NCBI RefSeq assembly: GCF_003382365.1
Contig: NZ_QTSU01000003.1
Coordinates: 62,001-126,000 of the forward strand
From: Lysobacter silvisoli
GTDB taxonomy: Bacteria > Pseudomonadota > Gammaproteobacteria > Xanthomonadales > Xanthomonadaceae
DNA: 64,000 bases
Direction of reading: 5' to 3'
Shown: in pieces, positions 1 to 8,365 of the stretch
Position numbering within the stretch: the stretch's first letter is position 1
Layout of the letters: every line of letters begins with the position of its first letter
The notes under the pieces: model-generated
What the model saw: only the letters and a program-made list of their open reading frames with translations
Database searches by the model: none
Told to the model about the DNA's origin: nothing
Program-made: the position numbers and the translations under genes

Positions 1-429
1 CGACACGCTGACGATGCGGCCCCAGCGCGTGCGCGCCATCGGCAGCAGCAGCGGCTGGGTGACGTGGAAGAAGCCGTGCAGCGACACGTCGACGACCCGC
101 TTCCACTGCCGCTCGCTCATGCCCGCCATCGGCGCGTCGTCGTGCACGCCGGCGTTGTTGATCACGGCCTGGATCGGCCCGTCGGCCAGCAGCGCTTCCA
201 ATGCCTGGCGCGCGGCCTCGCCGTCGGCCACGTCGAAGGCGCAGGCCTGGGCGCGGCCGCCGTCGGCGCGGATCGCCGCGGCCACCGCTTCGGCGCGTTC
301 CAGGTGGGCGTTGGCATGCACGATGGTGTCGAAGCCGTCCGCGGCCAGGCGCCGGCAGATCGCGCCGCCCAAATCGCCGCTGCCGCCGGTGACCAGGGCG
401 CGGCGGACGGTGGAGGACGGCTGGCTCAT
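1..429 (-). CDS. FabG-type 3-ketoacyl-ACP reductase, C-terminus beyond the window
   Basis: Short-chain dehydrogenase/reductase that would reduce the beta-keto group during polyene chain growth. The 143 visible residues start at ATG 429 and show the Rossmann glycine motif TGGSGDLGG near residue 15 and the NNAG strand motif near residue 90. The catalytic YxxxK lies past position 1. It is the most downstream visible gene of the minus-strand pigment operon, equivalent to the ketoreductase (ApeQ-like) of aryl-polyene clusters. The ketosynthases expected in such clusters are not in the window and may lie further downstream. The family is clear; the pathway is inferred from neighbours. Confidence 0.85.
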   Translation of the reverse strand, partial: MSQPSSTVRRALVTGGSGDLGGAICRRLAADGFDTIVHANAHLERAEAVAAAIRADGGRAQACAFDVADGEAARQALEALLADGPIQAVINNAGVHDDAPMAGMSERQWKRVVDVSLHGFFHVTQPLLLPMARTRWGRIVSVS

Positions 430-532
430 GCGGCGGACTCGAGGCAACGGAAACCACGATTGTCCCCGCAGCGCGGTCACGGCGGAAGCGGCCCGCGCGC
501 GCATGGCGAACCTCCGGCCGCGCCGCGGCGCT

Positions 533-1045
533 TCAGTACGGCGAGAACCCCTCGGGGTACGGCGGCTCGCCGTCGTCGCCGTGGTCGCGCCCGGTCTGCT
601 CCAGGGTCTGGGTGACGATGGCGCCGGTGTCGCTGCAGGCCAGCTGCTGGATGCCCTGCCATACCGCCCAGTCCTCGCCGTTGCCGTCCAGCGCCACGAT
701 CCAGAACTGCAGCGTGCGCCGCGCGTAGGGCTCCTCGCGGATCGAGGGCGGATCGACGAACGTCACCAGGGTCGCGCCGCTGTCGTCCTGGCTCTCGTTC
801 CAGCCGTTGAACACCCGCGACTGGCCGTGCACCAGCTGGAACAGGTCGGTCCAGGTGTCGGGCTCCATACCTTCGACGTAGGGCCGGTCGGTACGCTCGA
901 TCCAGTTCAGGCGCGCGTTGTCGCGCTCTTCCAGGGCCAGACGCAGGGTGAAGCGATGGCCGAACTGGCCGTCCTCCCGATAAGGCACGACGCTTACTAA
1001 CTCGAACGCGATGGGCACGGCGGCTCTCCGGTGGCGTGGGCGCAT
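533..1045 (-). CDS. Hypothetical protein within the pigment operon
   Basis: 170 residues, not recognised. There is no signal peptide or membrane segment. It is acidic and rich in aromatic residues, with several tryptophans and an acidic, proline-rich C-terminus (GDDGEPPYPEGFSPY). Translation may start at ATG 1045 or at an in-frame GTG at about 1018, which begins MPIAFELVSV and looks more like a natural N-terminus. It sits between the dehydratase and ketoreductase genes on the same strand. A role in pigment assembly is therefore possible but unproven. Confidence 0.6.
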   Translation of the reverse strand: MRPRHRRAAVPIAFELVSVVPYREDGQFGHRFTLRLALEERDNARLNWIERTDRPYVEGMEPDTWTDLFQLVHGQSRVFNGWNESQDDSGATLVTFVDPPSIREEPYARRTLQFWIVALDGNGEDWAVWQGIQQLACSDTGAIVTQTLEQTGRDHGDDGEPPYPEGFSPY

Positions 1046-1094
1046 GCGCGCGCGACACCTACCAGGAACGCGGCGCCGACAGCGCCGTGAACGC

Positions 1095-1529
1095 TCAGCC
1101 TTCCGGGCGCAGCATCACCGCGGCACGGCCTTGCGCGAGCAGCTCGCCTTCGTGACGCAAGGCGAACTCGTACTGCCAGCTGTCGCCGCCATCGACGAGC
1201 TTGCGCGCCTGCGCCCGGATCGCGCCGGGCAGGTCGTCGATGCGCGCGGTGTGCAGCTCCACGCCGCGCAGCGCCACCAGCAAACCCGGCCGCGCCGCAC
1301 CATCGGCCTGCTGCGCCAGCAGGCCGCCGTGCACCGCCATCGCCTGCGCGCCGTATTCGCACAGATGCACCGCGTGCAGGCGGTCGCCGCTGCGCAGCGG
1401 GTGCGCGGGATCGCGGTGGCCGTGGCTGCGCAGTTCGATGCTGTCCTGGTCCCAGGCCAGCACTTCTTCCCACAGGCACATCAGGCCCTGGTGCGGGATC
1501 AGCGCGGCGATGGCCTCACGCGTGCGCAT
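1095..1529 (-). CDS. 3-hydroxyacyl-ACP dehydratase, ApeP-like hotdog protein
   Basis: 144 residues of the FabA/FabZ-like hotdog fold. The family dehydrates 3-hydroxyacyl-ACP to enoyl-ACP, which creates the conjugated double bonds of aryl polyenes. The N-terminal AALIPHQGLMCLWEEV carries the PH signature typical of these dehydratases. ATG 1529 is preferred over the upstream in-frame start because homologous N-termini begin just before this motif. The gene overlaps the end of the MMPL exporter gene by 14 bp, so the two are probably translationally coupled. Confidence 0.82.
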   Translation of the reverse strand: MRTREAIAALIPHQGLMCLWEEVLAWDQDSIELRSHGHRDPAHPLRSGDRLHAVHLCEYGAQAMAVHGGLLAQQADGAARPGLLVALRGVELHTARIDDLPGAIRAQARKLVDGGDSWQYEFALRHEGELLAQGRAAVMLRPEG

Positions 1530-3858
1530 CGACGCCTCCGCGCGAGGCGGGCGCACGCACGATCAGCAGCGCCATGACGAAGTTGAAGGCCACGCCCAGG
1601 GCCACGGTCAGGCCGATCGCGCGCAGCACCGGAATCGACGACAGCGCCAGCAGCGCGAACACCAGCAAGGTGGTCAGGCTGCAGACGATCACCGCGTGCA
1701 GGGTGCGCAGCTGCTCGGCGTAGTCGTCGCTGGCATGGTCGAAGAACAGCGCGTAGTCCAGGCCCAGGCCGGCGGCCAGGATCAGCGCGACCAGGTGGAA
1801 CAGGTTGAGCTCCACGCCCAGGCCGCGCAGCACGGCCAGGATCAGCAGCGTGGTCAGCGCCATCGGCGCCAGCACCCGCAGCACCCGGCGCGGCGAGCGC
1901 AGCGCGATCCAGACCGTGCCCGCCAGCAGCACCGCGGCGATCGCCAGCGCCAGCAGCACGCGGCCGCGGTAGGCGGCCACCAGCGACTCGGACGCCTGCT
2001 TCAGATCCAGCAACTGCGCGCCCTGGGCCTGGGCCACGCGCGCGACCGCGGCCGGATCGCGCAGGCCGCTCAGCGATACCAGCGCGGTGGCGCGGCCGGG
2101 GTGCTGCAGCAGCAGGCCGGCCACGCTGGCCGCCAGCGGCGTGTCGTCCAGGTCGCCGGTGCGCAGCGGCGGCGCGGCGCGCGCGGCGGCCACGTCGTCC
2201 AGAAACGGCGCGAAGGCATCGGCGCGGAACGGGCTGTCGGCCACGGCGCTGTCCAACGCCGCGCGCAGCGCGGCCGCGTCGGGCAGGCGCGCCTGGCGCG
2301 CGCGCTGGGTCGCGGCGCTGGGCAGGTAGCGCGCGGCCAGGTCGTAGCCGCCGATCGCCCCGCGCGCTTGCAGCGTTTGCAATTGCGGCAGCAGGCGTTC
2401 GGACGCGATCAGCGCGGCTTCGGCATCGGCCGCGCTCACCGCGATCACATAGCGCACGTCCGGCGCGCCGAGTTCGCCGCGCAGTTGCGCATCGCGCGCC
2501 AGCGCGTCGGCCGGCACCGGCGTGAGCTTGGCCAGGTCGTTCTGCCAGAACGCGCCCGGCGCCCACACCGCCACGGCCAGCGCGAGCGCGGCCAGCGCGA
2601 GCACCGCGCCCGCGCGCAGGCGCGGCAAACGCGCCAGCGCGGCCCAGGCGCGCGCCAGCCAAACCGAAGCGGCGGCATCGCGCGGCGCCGGGTCGATCAG
2701 CGCCGGCAGCAGGAAGCGCGTGGTCAGGGCGGCCGTGCCCAGGCCGACGATGGTGAACACCGCCAGCTGTTCCAGGCCGTCCACGCCGGACACCAGGAAG
2801 GTCAGATAGGCGATGCAGGTCGAAGCCACGCCCGTGCCCAAGGTCGGCCACAGCGCGCGCGCGCTGGCCCAGGGCGACAGACCCGGGCGCTGGTGACTGA
2901 ACAAGTGGATCGGATAGTCCTGGGCCACGCCGATCAGGGTGAAACCGAAGGCCACGGTGATGCCGTGCACGCCGTCGAACAGCAACGCCACCGCGCCCAG
3001 GCCGGCCAGGCCGGCGCTGGCCAGCGGCAGGCCGCCCAGCAACGGCGCCTTCCAGCTGCGGTAGGCCAGCCACAGCAGCAGCACGAACACCAGGCTGTCG
3101 ACGGTGCCGATCAGGCTGGCCTCGCGCGCGGTGCGTCCGCCGATTTCGACCGAGAACGCACCGGGGCCGCTCAAGGTGAGCGTCGACGCCGAAGCGCCGC
3201 GCGCCTGCGCGAACGCGGCGTGCACCGCGTCCACCGCCGCTTGCTGGCCTTGCGGATCGAAACCGGCCGCGCGCGTTTCCAGCGCCAGCAAGGCCTCGCG
3301 GCCAGCGCGGTCGAACCAGACCCCGTGCAGGCGCTGCGGCGCGTTCGCCGGTTGCCAGGCTTCGGCCAGCTTCAGCGTTTCCAAGGTGGGATCGTGCGGC
3401 AGCAGCGGCTCCAGCATCGACGCCGCGGGCGAACCCAGGTCCTGCACGCGCGCCTGCAAAGCGTCGGCCAGCGTCGCCGCGTCGTAGCGCTGCGCGTCCA
3501 AGGTGGGCGACAGCAGATAGCGGTAAGGGCGCAGCCGTTCGGGAATCGCCTCCAAGCCCAGGTCGGCGCCGTTGGCGACGAGCTTGAACTCCGGCCGAGC
3601 GGCCAGGGCGTTGCGCATGGACTGCGATTGCGCGGCCAGCGTCTCGGCCTTATCGCCCGACAGCGCCACCAGCAGCAGGCGCGAACCCGGGCCTTCGCCC
3701 AGCTCGTCGATCAGCAACTTCTGCGCCGGCGTCTGCGCACTGGGCATGAAGCGGCGCAGGTCGCCGCTGAGCTGCAGGTGTTGGCCGATGGCCCAGCCGG
3801 CCGCGGCCAGCGCCGCCAGCCACAGCAGCGCCAGGGCGATGCGTCGCGCTGGCGTCAT
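1516..3858 (-). CDS. MMPL/RND-family exporter of the pigment locus
   Basis: 780-residue inner-membrane RND-like permease. It has an N-terminal membrane helix (ALALLWLAALAAAGWAIG), a large periplasmic domain, a cluster of helices around residues 250-420, a second periplasmic domain and a final helix cluster. This is the usual two-fold RND layout. In aryl-polyene clusters the ApeM-type exporter is thought to move the lipid-linked polyene towards the outer membrane with a LolA-like carrier. The carrier gene lies directly upstream, and its TGA overlaps this ATG (ATGA at 3855-3858). The much longer in-frame extension upstream only shadows the LolA-like gene. Confidence 0.85.
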   Translation of the reverse strand: MTPARRIALALLWLAALAAAGWAIGQHLQLSGDLRRFMPSAQTPAQKLLIDELGEGPGSRLLLVALSGDKAETLAAQSQSMRNALAARPEFKLVANGADLGLEAIPERLRPYRYLLSPTLDAQRYDAATLADALQARVQDLGSPAASMLEPLLPHDPTLETLKLAEAWQPANAPQRLHGVWFDRAGREALLALETRAAGFDPQGQQAAVDAVHAAFAQARGASASTLTLSGPGAFSVEIGGRTAREASLIGTVDSLVFVLLLWLAYRSWKAPLLGGLPLASAGLAGLGAVALLFDGVHGITVAFGFTLIGVAQDYPIHLFSHQRPGLSPWASARALWPTLGTGVASTCIAYLTFLVSGVDGLEQLAVFTIVGLGTAALTTRFLLPALIDPAPRDAAASVWLARAWAALARLPRLRAGAVLALAALALAVAVWAPGAFWQNDLAKLTPVPADALARDAQLRGELGAPDVRYVIAVSAADAEAALIASERLLPQLQTLQARGAIGGYDLAARYLPSAATQRARQARLPDAAALRAALDSAVADSPFRADAFAPFLDDVAAARAAPPLRTGDLDDTPLAASVAGLLLQHPGRATALVSLSGLRDPAAVARVAQAQGAQLLDLKQASESLVAAYRGRVLLALAIAAVLLAGTVWIALRSPRRVLRVLAPMALTTLLILAVLRGLGVELNLFHLVALILAAGLGLDYALFFDHASDDYAEQLRTLHAVIVCSLTTLLVFALLALSSIPVLRAIGLTVALGVAFNFVMALLIVRAPASRGGVDAHA

Positions 3859-4625
3859 CGCGCGGCGGCCGCGCCGTGGCCGCGGCACAGCGCCGCCAGC
3901 TGGCTGGCGTCGGCCACGTCCGCGGCCTGGCGCGCGGCGCCGGCCAGCAGGGTGCGCTGCAGTTCGATGCCGCCGGCCGCGTCCGAGCGCGCGGGGCGCG
4001 CCTCGATGCAGCGCAGTTCGGCGCCGCGGCCGCGCAGGGTGATGCCTTGCAGCTTGGCCGCCAACGCGGTGGCGCGCGGGGTCAGGCTCAGCGTCCACTG
4101 CTGGCGCGTGCCTTCGGCGGCCACGCGGTAATGCTGTTCCAGGCGCTTGCGGTCGCCGCCGAGCAAGGCGCCGAAGCTGGCCTGCAGGCCGGCCAGTTCC
4201 GGCGCGCGCGACAGCGCGAAGCTGCGCGCGGGCTTGCCGGCGCGCTGGATCTTCACCTCTCCGGCGCGGATGGTGGTGGTTTCGGCGTAAGGCGCGCGCA
4301 CCTCGCGGATCAGGGTGTCGTCGGCCAGGCGCTGGTACTCGCCGCTGAGCCGCAGCGGCGCCTTGAGCAGGGCCGAACCGCGGATCTCGACGAACGAGGT
4401 GCGCACCGACGCCGGCTGCGCCAGGCGCGCCAGGATCCAGTCCACGTCCACCGCCGCGGCCGCGTCGGCCGGCGGCGGCTCAGGCGGGGCGAACGGGTTC
4501 GGACCCGCTGTGGTGGGAGCCGCCCAGGTGGTGCTGATGGCGGCGGCTAGCGCCAGCCACGGCGCCCAGCGGCGCCGCGTCGTCGGCCGGGTCGCGCCCG
4601 GTGCCCTCGTGTGCGTCATCGGCAT
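3855..4625 (-). CDS. LolA-like outer-membrane lipid carrier protein
   Basis: 256 residues with a signal peptide (RRRWAPWLALAAAISTTWA) followed by a proline/alanine linker and a LolA-type domain. The domain includes a FVEIRGSALLKAPLRLSGEY stretch typical of LolA-related ApeL proteins. The likely role is periplasmic shuttling of the lipidated polyene from the MMPL exporter. The start is MPM at 4625 or ATG 4619; either falls inside the preceding acyltransferase frame, giving a coding overlap of about 146 bp. The downstream MMPL gene is joined by an ATGA overlap. Confidence 0.8.
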   Translation of the reverse strand: MPMTHTRAPGATRPTTRRRWAPWLALAAAISTTWAAPTTAGPNPFAPPEPPPADAAAAVDVDWILARLAQPASVRTSFVEIRGSALLKAPLRLSGEYQRLADDTLIREVRAPYAETTTIRAGEVKIQRAGKPARSFALSRAPELAGLQASFGALLGGDRKRLEQHYRVAAEGTRQQWTLSLTPRATALAAKLQGITLRGRGAELRCIEARPARSDAAGGIELQRTLLAGAARQAADVADASQLAALCRGHGAAAAR

Positions 4626-5511
4626 GCCAGAAGTCGTAGAAGTTGAACCAGTTGTAGGGCGCGCTCACGGCGTGGTGCTGCAGGCGCGCGGCATAGCGTT
4701 CGACCCGGCCGGCCAGCACGCGCGAGCGATCCTGCCGCGCCACCGCCGATCCGTCGCTGAACGGCTCGAACACTAGATCGTAGCGGGCGCCGCCACGGTA
4801 CAGGCCGAAGGCCAGCAGCACCGGCGCTTTCAAGGTCAGCGCGATCAGCCAGGGCGCGATCGGAAACGGCGCCGGCGCGCCCAGGAACGGCGTGCGCAGC
4901 CAGGGCTCGCCGGGCCGCGCCCGGTCCACCAGCAGCGCCACCAGCGCGCCCTCGTCCAGCGCCTGTTTTACCGCCAGCACGATGGACGGGCCGTCCTGGC
5001 CGGCGTCGATCACGCCGGCGGCGATCTTCGGGTCCAGCGCGTCCAGCAGCCGGGTCATGGCCGGGTTGTGCGAGCGGTCGAACACCACCCGCACCTGCAC
5101 CTCGGGTGCAGTGCGCGCCAACACGCGCAGCGCCTCGAAGCTGCCCAGGTGCGAGCCGAAGATCAGCGCGCCGCCGTGCGCGTGCACGGCGCGCAGTTCG
5201 TCCAGGCCGTGAACCTGGATGTCGAAGTGCTGCATCTGCCCGCTGAGCAGGAACAGCCGGTCCAGGATGGTCGCGGCGAAGGTGTGGATGTGGCGGGCCA
5301 CGTCCCACGCCGACGGCGCCCGGCCCAAGGCCCGCGCCAGGTAGTCGCGCGAGGCGCGGCGTTCGGGACCGCGCACGATCAGAAAATACAGCACGATCGG
5401 ATAAAGGCAGACGCGGGCCACGCCGCGCCCGCCCACGCGCGCGATCGCGCGCAGCAGCCGCAATGCGAACGGGCTGCCGCCTTCCGGGCGCTGCTTCCAG
5501 TCCGCGCTCAC
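4480..5511 (-). CDS. LpxL/HtrB-like acyltransferase of the pigment locus
   Basis: 343-residue membrane-associated lysophospholipid acyltransferase-like protein. It has a hydrophobic N-terminus (VCLYPIVLYFLIVRG) and conserved blocks GALIFGSHLGSFEALRVLA and DRARPGEPWLRTPFLG. In aryl-polyene loci this protein class is proposed to attach the polyene to a lipid or glycolipid acceptor. The start is GTG 5511, overlapping the stop of the small dehydratase gene (GTGA). The family core ends near NWFNFYDFWHAD. The last 45 or so residues are low-complexity and overlap the LolA-like gene. Confidence 0.82.
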   Translation of the reverse strand: MSADWKQRPEGGSPFALRLLRAIARVGGRGVARVCLYPIVLYFLIVRGPERRASRDYLARALGRAPSAWDVARHIHTFAATILDRLFLLSGQMQHFDIQVHGLDELRAVHAHGGALIFGSHLGSFEALRVLARTAPEVQVRVVFDRSHNPAMTRLLDALDPKIAAGVIDAGQDGPSIVLAVKQALDEGALVALLVDRARPGEPWLRTPFLGAPAPFPIAPWLIALTLKAPVLLAFGLYRGGARYDLVFEPFSDGSAVARQDRSRVLAGRVERYAARLQHHAVSAPYNWFNFYDFWHADDAHEGTGRDPADDAAPLGAVAGASRRHQHHLGGSHHSGSEPVRPA

Positions 5512-5798
5512 GCGCCCTCCAAAGCGGCCACGTCGCCGCTGGCGAGCAAGCGCCCGTCCTGGCCCAGCACGCGGAAGCGCCAGCGCGGCGCGGCGCCGTC
5601 CAGTTCCACCCGGGCGGTCTGCTCCGGCAGCAGCGGCTGCAGGAACTTCACCTGCGGCAGGCGCAGCGCGGGCAAAGGCCCGTGCGCGGCTTCGATCGCC
5701 TGCAGCACGCGCTCCAGCACCACCACGCCGGGCACCACCGGGCGGCCGGGGAAATGCCCGGGCAGGCTGGGGTGGTCGGCGGCGATGCGGAATTCCAT
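5508..5798 (-). CDS. Small hotdog dehydratase, ApeI-like
   Basis: 96 residues of the hydroxymyristoyl/hydroxydecanoyl-ACP dehydratase-like fold. The conserved N-terminal block is DHPSLPGHFPGRPVVPGVVV, where the GHFPG histidine is the family's catalytic site. It is shorter than FabZ, as the ApeI type is. The start is ATG 5798, giving MEFRIAADHP. The stop overlaps the GTG of the acyltransferase gene, consistent with a tightly coupled operon. It probably dehydrates polyene intermediates alongside the ApeP-like protein. Confidence 0.83.
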   Translation of the reverse strand: MEFRIAADHPSLPGHFPGRPVVPGVVVLERVLQAIEAAHGPLPALRLPQVKFLQPLLPEQTARVELDGAAPRWRFRVLGQDGRLLASGDVAALEGA

Positions 5799-5858
5799 GC
5801 GGCGTGCGGGCGGTGTGCGACCGGGCAAGGATAAGCCAGCCTTAGGCGCAAGCCGGCC

Positions 5859-6548
5859 TCAGTCGAACAGACCGCGCCAGAACGCCGGGCCCAGCTTGGC
5901 CATCTTGCGCAGGAAATCGAAGAAGCCGGTGTAGGGGCGGTCGCGGAACCGGCGCTGCCGCCACAGGTATTCGCCGATGAAGAAGCCGCCGACGATGCCG
6001 TAGTTGAGCAGGTTGGCGAACCACGACCACTGGTCCTGGGTGATCGCCACCGGCGGCGCCTGCCCCAGCCGCGCGAGCACGCCGCCGGGCACGGCGATCG
6101 TCGCCAGCGCCGCGTTGGCCAGCGCCAGGCCGCCCAGCAACCAGGCCCAGGCCGCGGTCAGGCGGCGCGAATAGCGGTACACGTCGGCCGGCAGCTGCGC
6201 CGGCGCGCAGCCGTCCAGAGCGGCGACGATGCGGGTGATCAGGCCCTCGCGCGGCGCGCGCAGGCTGCGCCCGAACCACCACGCCAGCGCCGCGGTGAAC
6301 AGCACCGGCGGGGTCAGCAGCAGCAGTTGCGGGTACACGGTGTCGGCCAGCGCGGCCAGGCCGGCGACGATCGCCGCGAACAGCGCCCAGGGGCCCGCGC
6401 GCAGCGCCAGCAGGCCGTCGACCTGCACGATCAGGGCCAGGTCCACCAGCGCCAGCACCGCCGGCCAGCCGCCGCCGTCGTGGCTGGCCCAGTGCGCCAG
6501 CAGCGGGTAGGCGACGGCCAGCAGCAACCGCAGCACGGCGGCGGTCAT
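5859..6548 (-). CDS. COG4648-type integral membrane protein, ApeG-like
   Basis: 229 residues with about six hydrophobic segments, including LRLLLAVAYPLLAHWAS at the N-terminus. The C-terminal block IVGGFFIGEYLWRQRRFRD followed by PYTGFFDFL is typical of the conserved membrane protein of aryl-polyene clusters. Its molecular function is not established in the family. ATG 6548 is chosen because the protein starts hydrophobic from there; the longer upstream frame shadows the ACP gene. It is encoded between the ACP and the ApeI-like dehydratase. Confidence 0.78.
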   Translation of the reverse strand: MTAAVLRLLLAVAYPLLAHWASHDGGGWPAVLALVDLALIVQVDGLLALRAGPWALFAAIVAGLAALADTVYPQLLLLTPPVLFTAALAWWFGRSLRAPREGLITRIVAALDGCAPAQLPADVYRYSRRLTAAWAWLLGGLALANAALATIAVPGGVLARLGQAPPVAITQDQWSWFANLLNYGIVGGFFIGEYLWRQRRFRDRPYTGFFDFLRKMAKLGPAFWRGLFD

Positions 6549-6586
6549 CGACGGCGCATCCGCGGCCGGCCGGGGCGCGGCGGCGT

Positions 6587-6856
6587 TCAGGCCGCGCGGC
6601 TGCGCTCGACGTGCGCCGACAGCGCGCGCAGCGAGCCGAAGATGCGGCGGTTTTCCTCGTTGTCCGAGCGCAGCTGGAAGCCGTAGCGCTTGGACACCGC
6701 CAGCGCCAGCTCCAGCGCGTCGATCGAGTCCAGGCCCAGGCCTTCGCCGAACAGCGCCGCCTCGGGGTCGATCTGCGCCGGGTCCACGTCTTCCAGGTTC
6801 AGGGATTCGACCAGGAGCTGGGCGAGTTCGTGTTCGGCGGGGCTCAGTTGCGACAT
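6587..6856 (-). CDS. Acyl carrier protein of the pigment locus
   Basis: 89-residue ACP. The 4'-phosphopantetheine attachment serine lies in the motif GEGLGLDSIDALELALAV, with the serine about 44 residues from the start. It would carry the starter and growing polyene. In Xanthomonas the equivalent ACP, XanC, is loaded with 3-hydroxybenzoate by the ligase XanA2. It is the first gene of the minus-strand operon, with the halogenase diverging 124 bp away. Activation requires a phosphopantetheinyl transferase, for which a candidate is encoded at 37727-38326. Confidence 0.9.
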   Translation of the reverse strand: MSQLSPAEHELAQLLVESLNLEDVDPAQIDPEAALFGEGLGLDSIDALELALAVSKRYGFQLRSDNEENRRIFGSLRALSAHVERSRAA

Positions 6857-6967
6857 CGGGTCGGGTCCAGCGGTTACGGCAAGGTGCGCCACGATCCGGC
6901 ATCGCGGGCCGGCGCGCAACCCGCCCGGTCGGGCGCGCGATGCGGGCGGCGGACCGGGGCGGCGAGC

Positions 6968-6973
6968 TATCAT
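6968..6973 (+). promoter_or_regulatory. Candidate -10 box (TATCAT) of the halogenase gene
   Basis: TATCAT ends 6 nt before the halogenase ATG. If it is the -10 element, transcription would begin at or next to the start codon, giving a leaderless mRNA. No convincing -35 is seen. Confidence 0.35.
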
Positions 6974-6979
6974 TCGCCG

Positions 6980-8365
6980 ATGAGCTCAACCACCCCCGCG
7001 CCCGGCCCTGCCGGCGCCCCGGACGCCAAGCTGAACGAAACCGCGTCCGCGCCCCTGACCCCCGACGTGCTGGTCATCGGCGGCGGCCCCGCCGGCACCA
7101 CCGCCGCCACCCTGCTGGCGCGCAAGGGCTGGCAGGTGCTGCTGCTGGAGAAGGACGCGCATCCGCGTTTCCACATCGGCGAATCGCTGCTGCCGATGAA
7201 CCTGCCGATCCTGGAGCGCCTGGGCGTGCTCGAACAGGTCAAAGCGATCGGCACGCACAAGCCCGGCGCCGAGTTCCCGATCGACGACCGCAACTACAAC
7301 ACCTTCCGCTTCGAGCGCGCGCTGAATCCCAAGTTCGGCTACGCCTACCAGGTCAAGCGCGAGGAGTTCGACCAACTGCTGTTCCGCAACGCCCAGGCCA
7401 ACGGCGTGGACGCGCGCGAACGGGTCAAGGTCGAGAAGGTGGAGTTCGGCGCCGACGGCCGTCCGGCCACCGTGCATGCGCGCGCCGCCGACGGCAGCGC
7501 GCTGACCGTGCGCCCGCGCTACGTGGTCGACGGCAGCGGCCGCGACGCGTTCTTCGGCAGCCAGCTCAAGCTCAAGCGCAAGAACCCGCTGCACCAGTCC
7601 GCGGCGATCTTCAGCCACTTCACCGGCGTGCAGCGCCGCGAAGGCGAGGACGCCGGCAACATCACCGTGCAGCGCTTCGCCCACGGCTGGATGTGGCTGA
7701 TCCCGCTGCAGAAGGACGTGATGAGCGTCGGCGCGGTGTGTTTCCCCGAATACCTCAAGCAGCGCCGCGGCGAGACCGAGGCGTTCCTGATGAAGACCCT
7801 GGAATCCGAACCGCAGGTGTGGGCGCGCATGCGGGGCGCGCAGCGGGTGGGCGCGGTGCACGTGACCGGCAACTATTCCTACACCTGCACGCAGATGACC
7901 GGCCCGGGCTGGGTCATGGTCGGCGACGCCTACGCCTTCGTCGATCCGGTGTTCTCCTCCGGCGTCTACCTGGGCATGAACAGCGGCGAACAGGCGGCCG
8001 AGGTGGTCGACGGCGCGCTGCGCGAGCCCGCGCGCGAGGCGCAGCTGCAGCGCGCGATGGTCAAGCGGCTCAAGCGCGGCCTCAAGCACTTCCAATGGTT
8101 CATCTACCGCTTCACCACACCGGTGATGCAGAGACTGTTCAGCGACCCGCGCAATCATTGGCAGGTGGAACAGGCGGTGATCTCGATGCTGGCCGGCGAC
8201 GTGTTCGACAACCCGGCGGTGCTGCGCAGGCTCAGGCTGTTCCGTCTGGTCTATGCGCTGACCGCGCTGCGCATGGCGCCGACGGCGCTGCGCGGCTGGC
8301 TGCGCCGGCGCCGTCAGGTCGGCGTGGATTTCCGCGGCGACACGCTGCAGCAGGGCAACCCGTGA
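6980..8365 (+). CDS. FAD-dependent halogenase of the pigment locus
   Basis: 461-residue flavoprotein. It has the FAD-binding motif GGGPAGTT from residue 34, the HIGESLLPMN block at 65-74, a lysine at residue 94 (GTHKPGAEF) where halogenases keep their catalytic lysine, and the halogenase signature WxWxIP at 237-242 (WMWLIP). These mark it as a halogenase of the phenol/pyrrole type rather than a plain monooxygenase. Xanthomonadins are brominated aryl polyenes, so ring bromination is the likely reaction, but the halide and substrate cannot be read from sequence. It is coupled to the chorismatase gene by a GTGA overlap. Confidence 0.85.
   Translation: MSSTTPAPGPAGAPDAKLNETASAPLTPDVLVIGGGPAGTTAATLLARKGWQVLLLEKDAHPRFHIGESLLPMNLPILERLGVLEQVKAIGTHKPGAEFPIDDRNYNTFRFERALNPKFGYAYQVKREEFDQLLFRNAQANGVDARERVKVEKVEFGADGRPATVHARAADGSALTVRPRYVVDGSGRDAFFGSQLKLKRKNPLHQSAAIFSHFTGVQRREGEDAGNITVQRFAHGWMWLIPLQKDVMSVGAVCFPEYLKQRRGETEAFLMKTLESEPQVWARMRGAQRVGAVHVTGNYSYTCTQMTGPGWVMVGDAYAFVDPVFSSGVYLGMNSGEQAAEVVDGALREPAREAQLQRAMVKRLKRGLKHFQWFIYRFTTPVMQRLFSDPRNHWQVEQAVISMLAGDVFDNPAVLRRLRLFRLVYALTALRMAPTALRGWLRRRRQVGVDFRGDTLQQGNP

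Noticed and set aside
1201-4131. Very long plus-strand open frame of 976 codons
   Set aside because: It is antisense to the MMPL, dehydratase and LolA-like genes and is arginine/glutamine-rich low-complexity sequence typical of GC-rich shadow frames.
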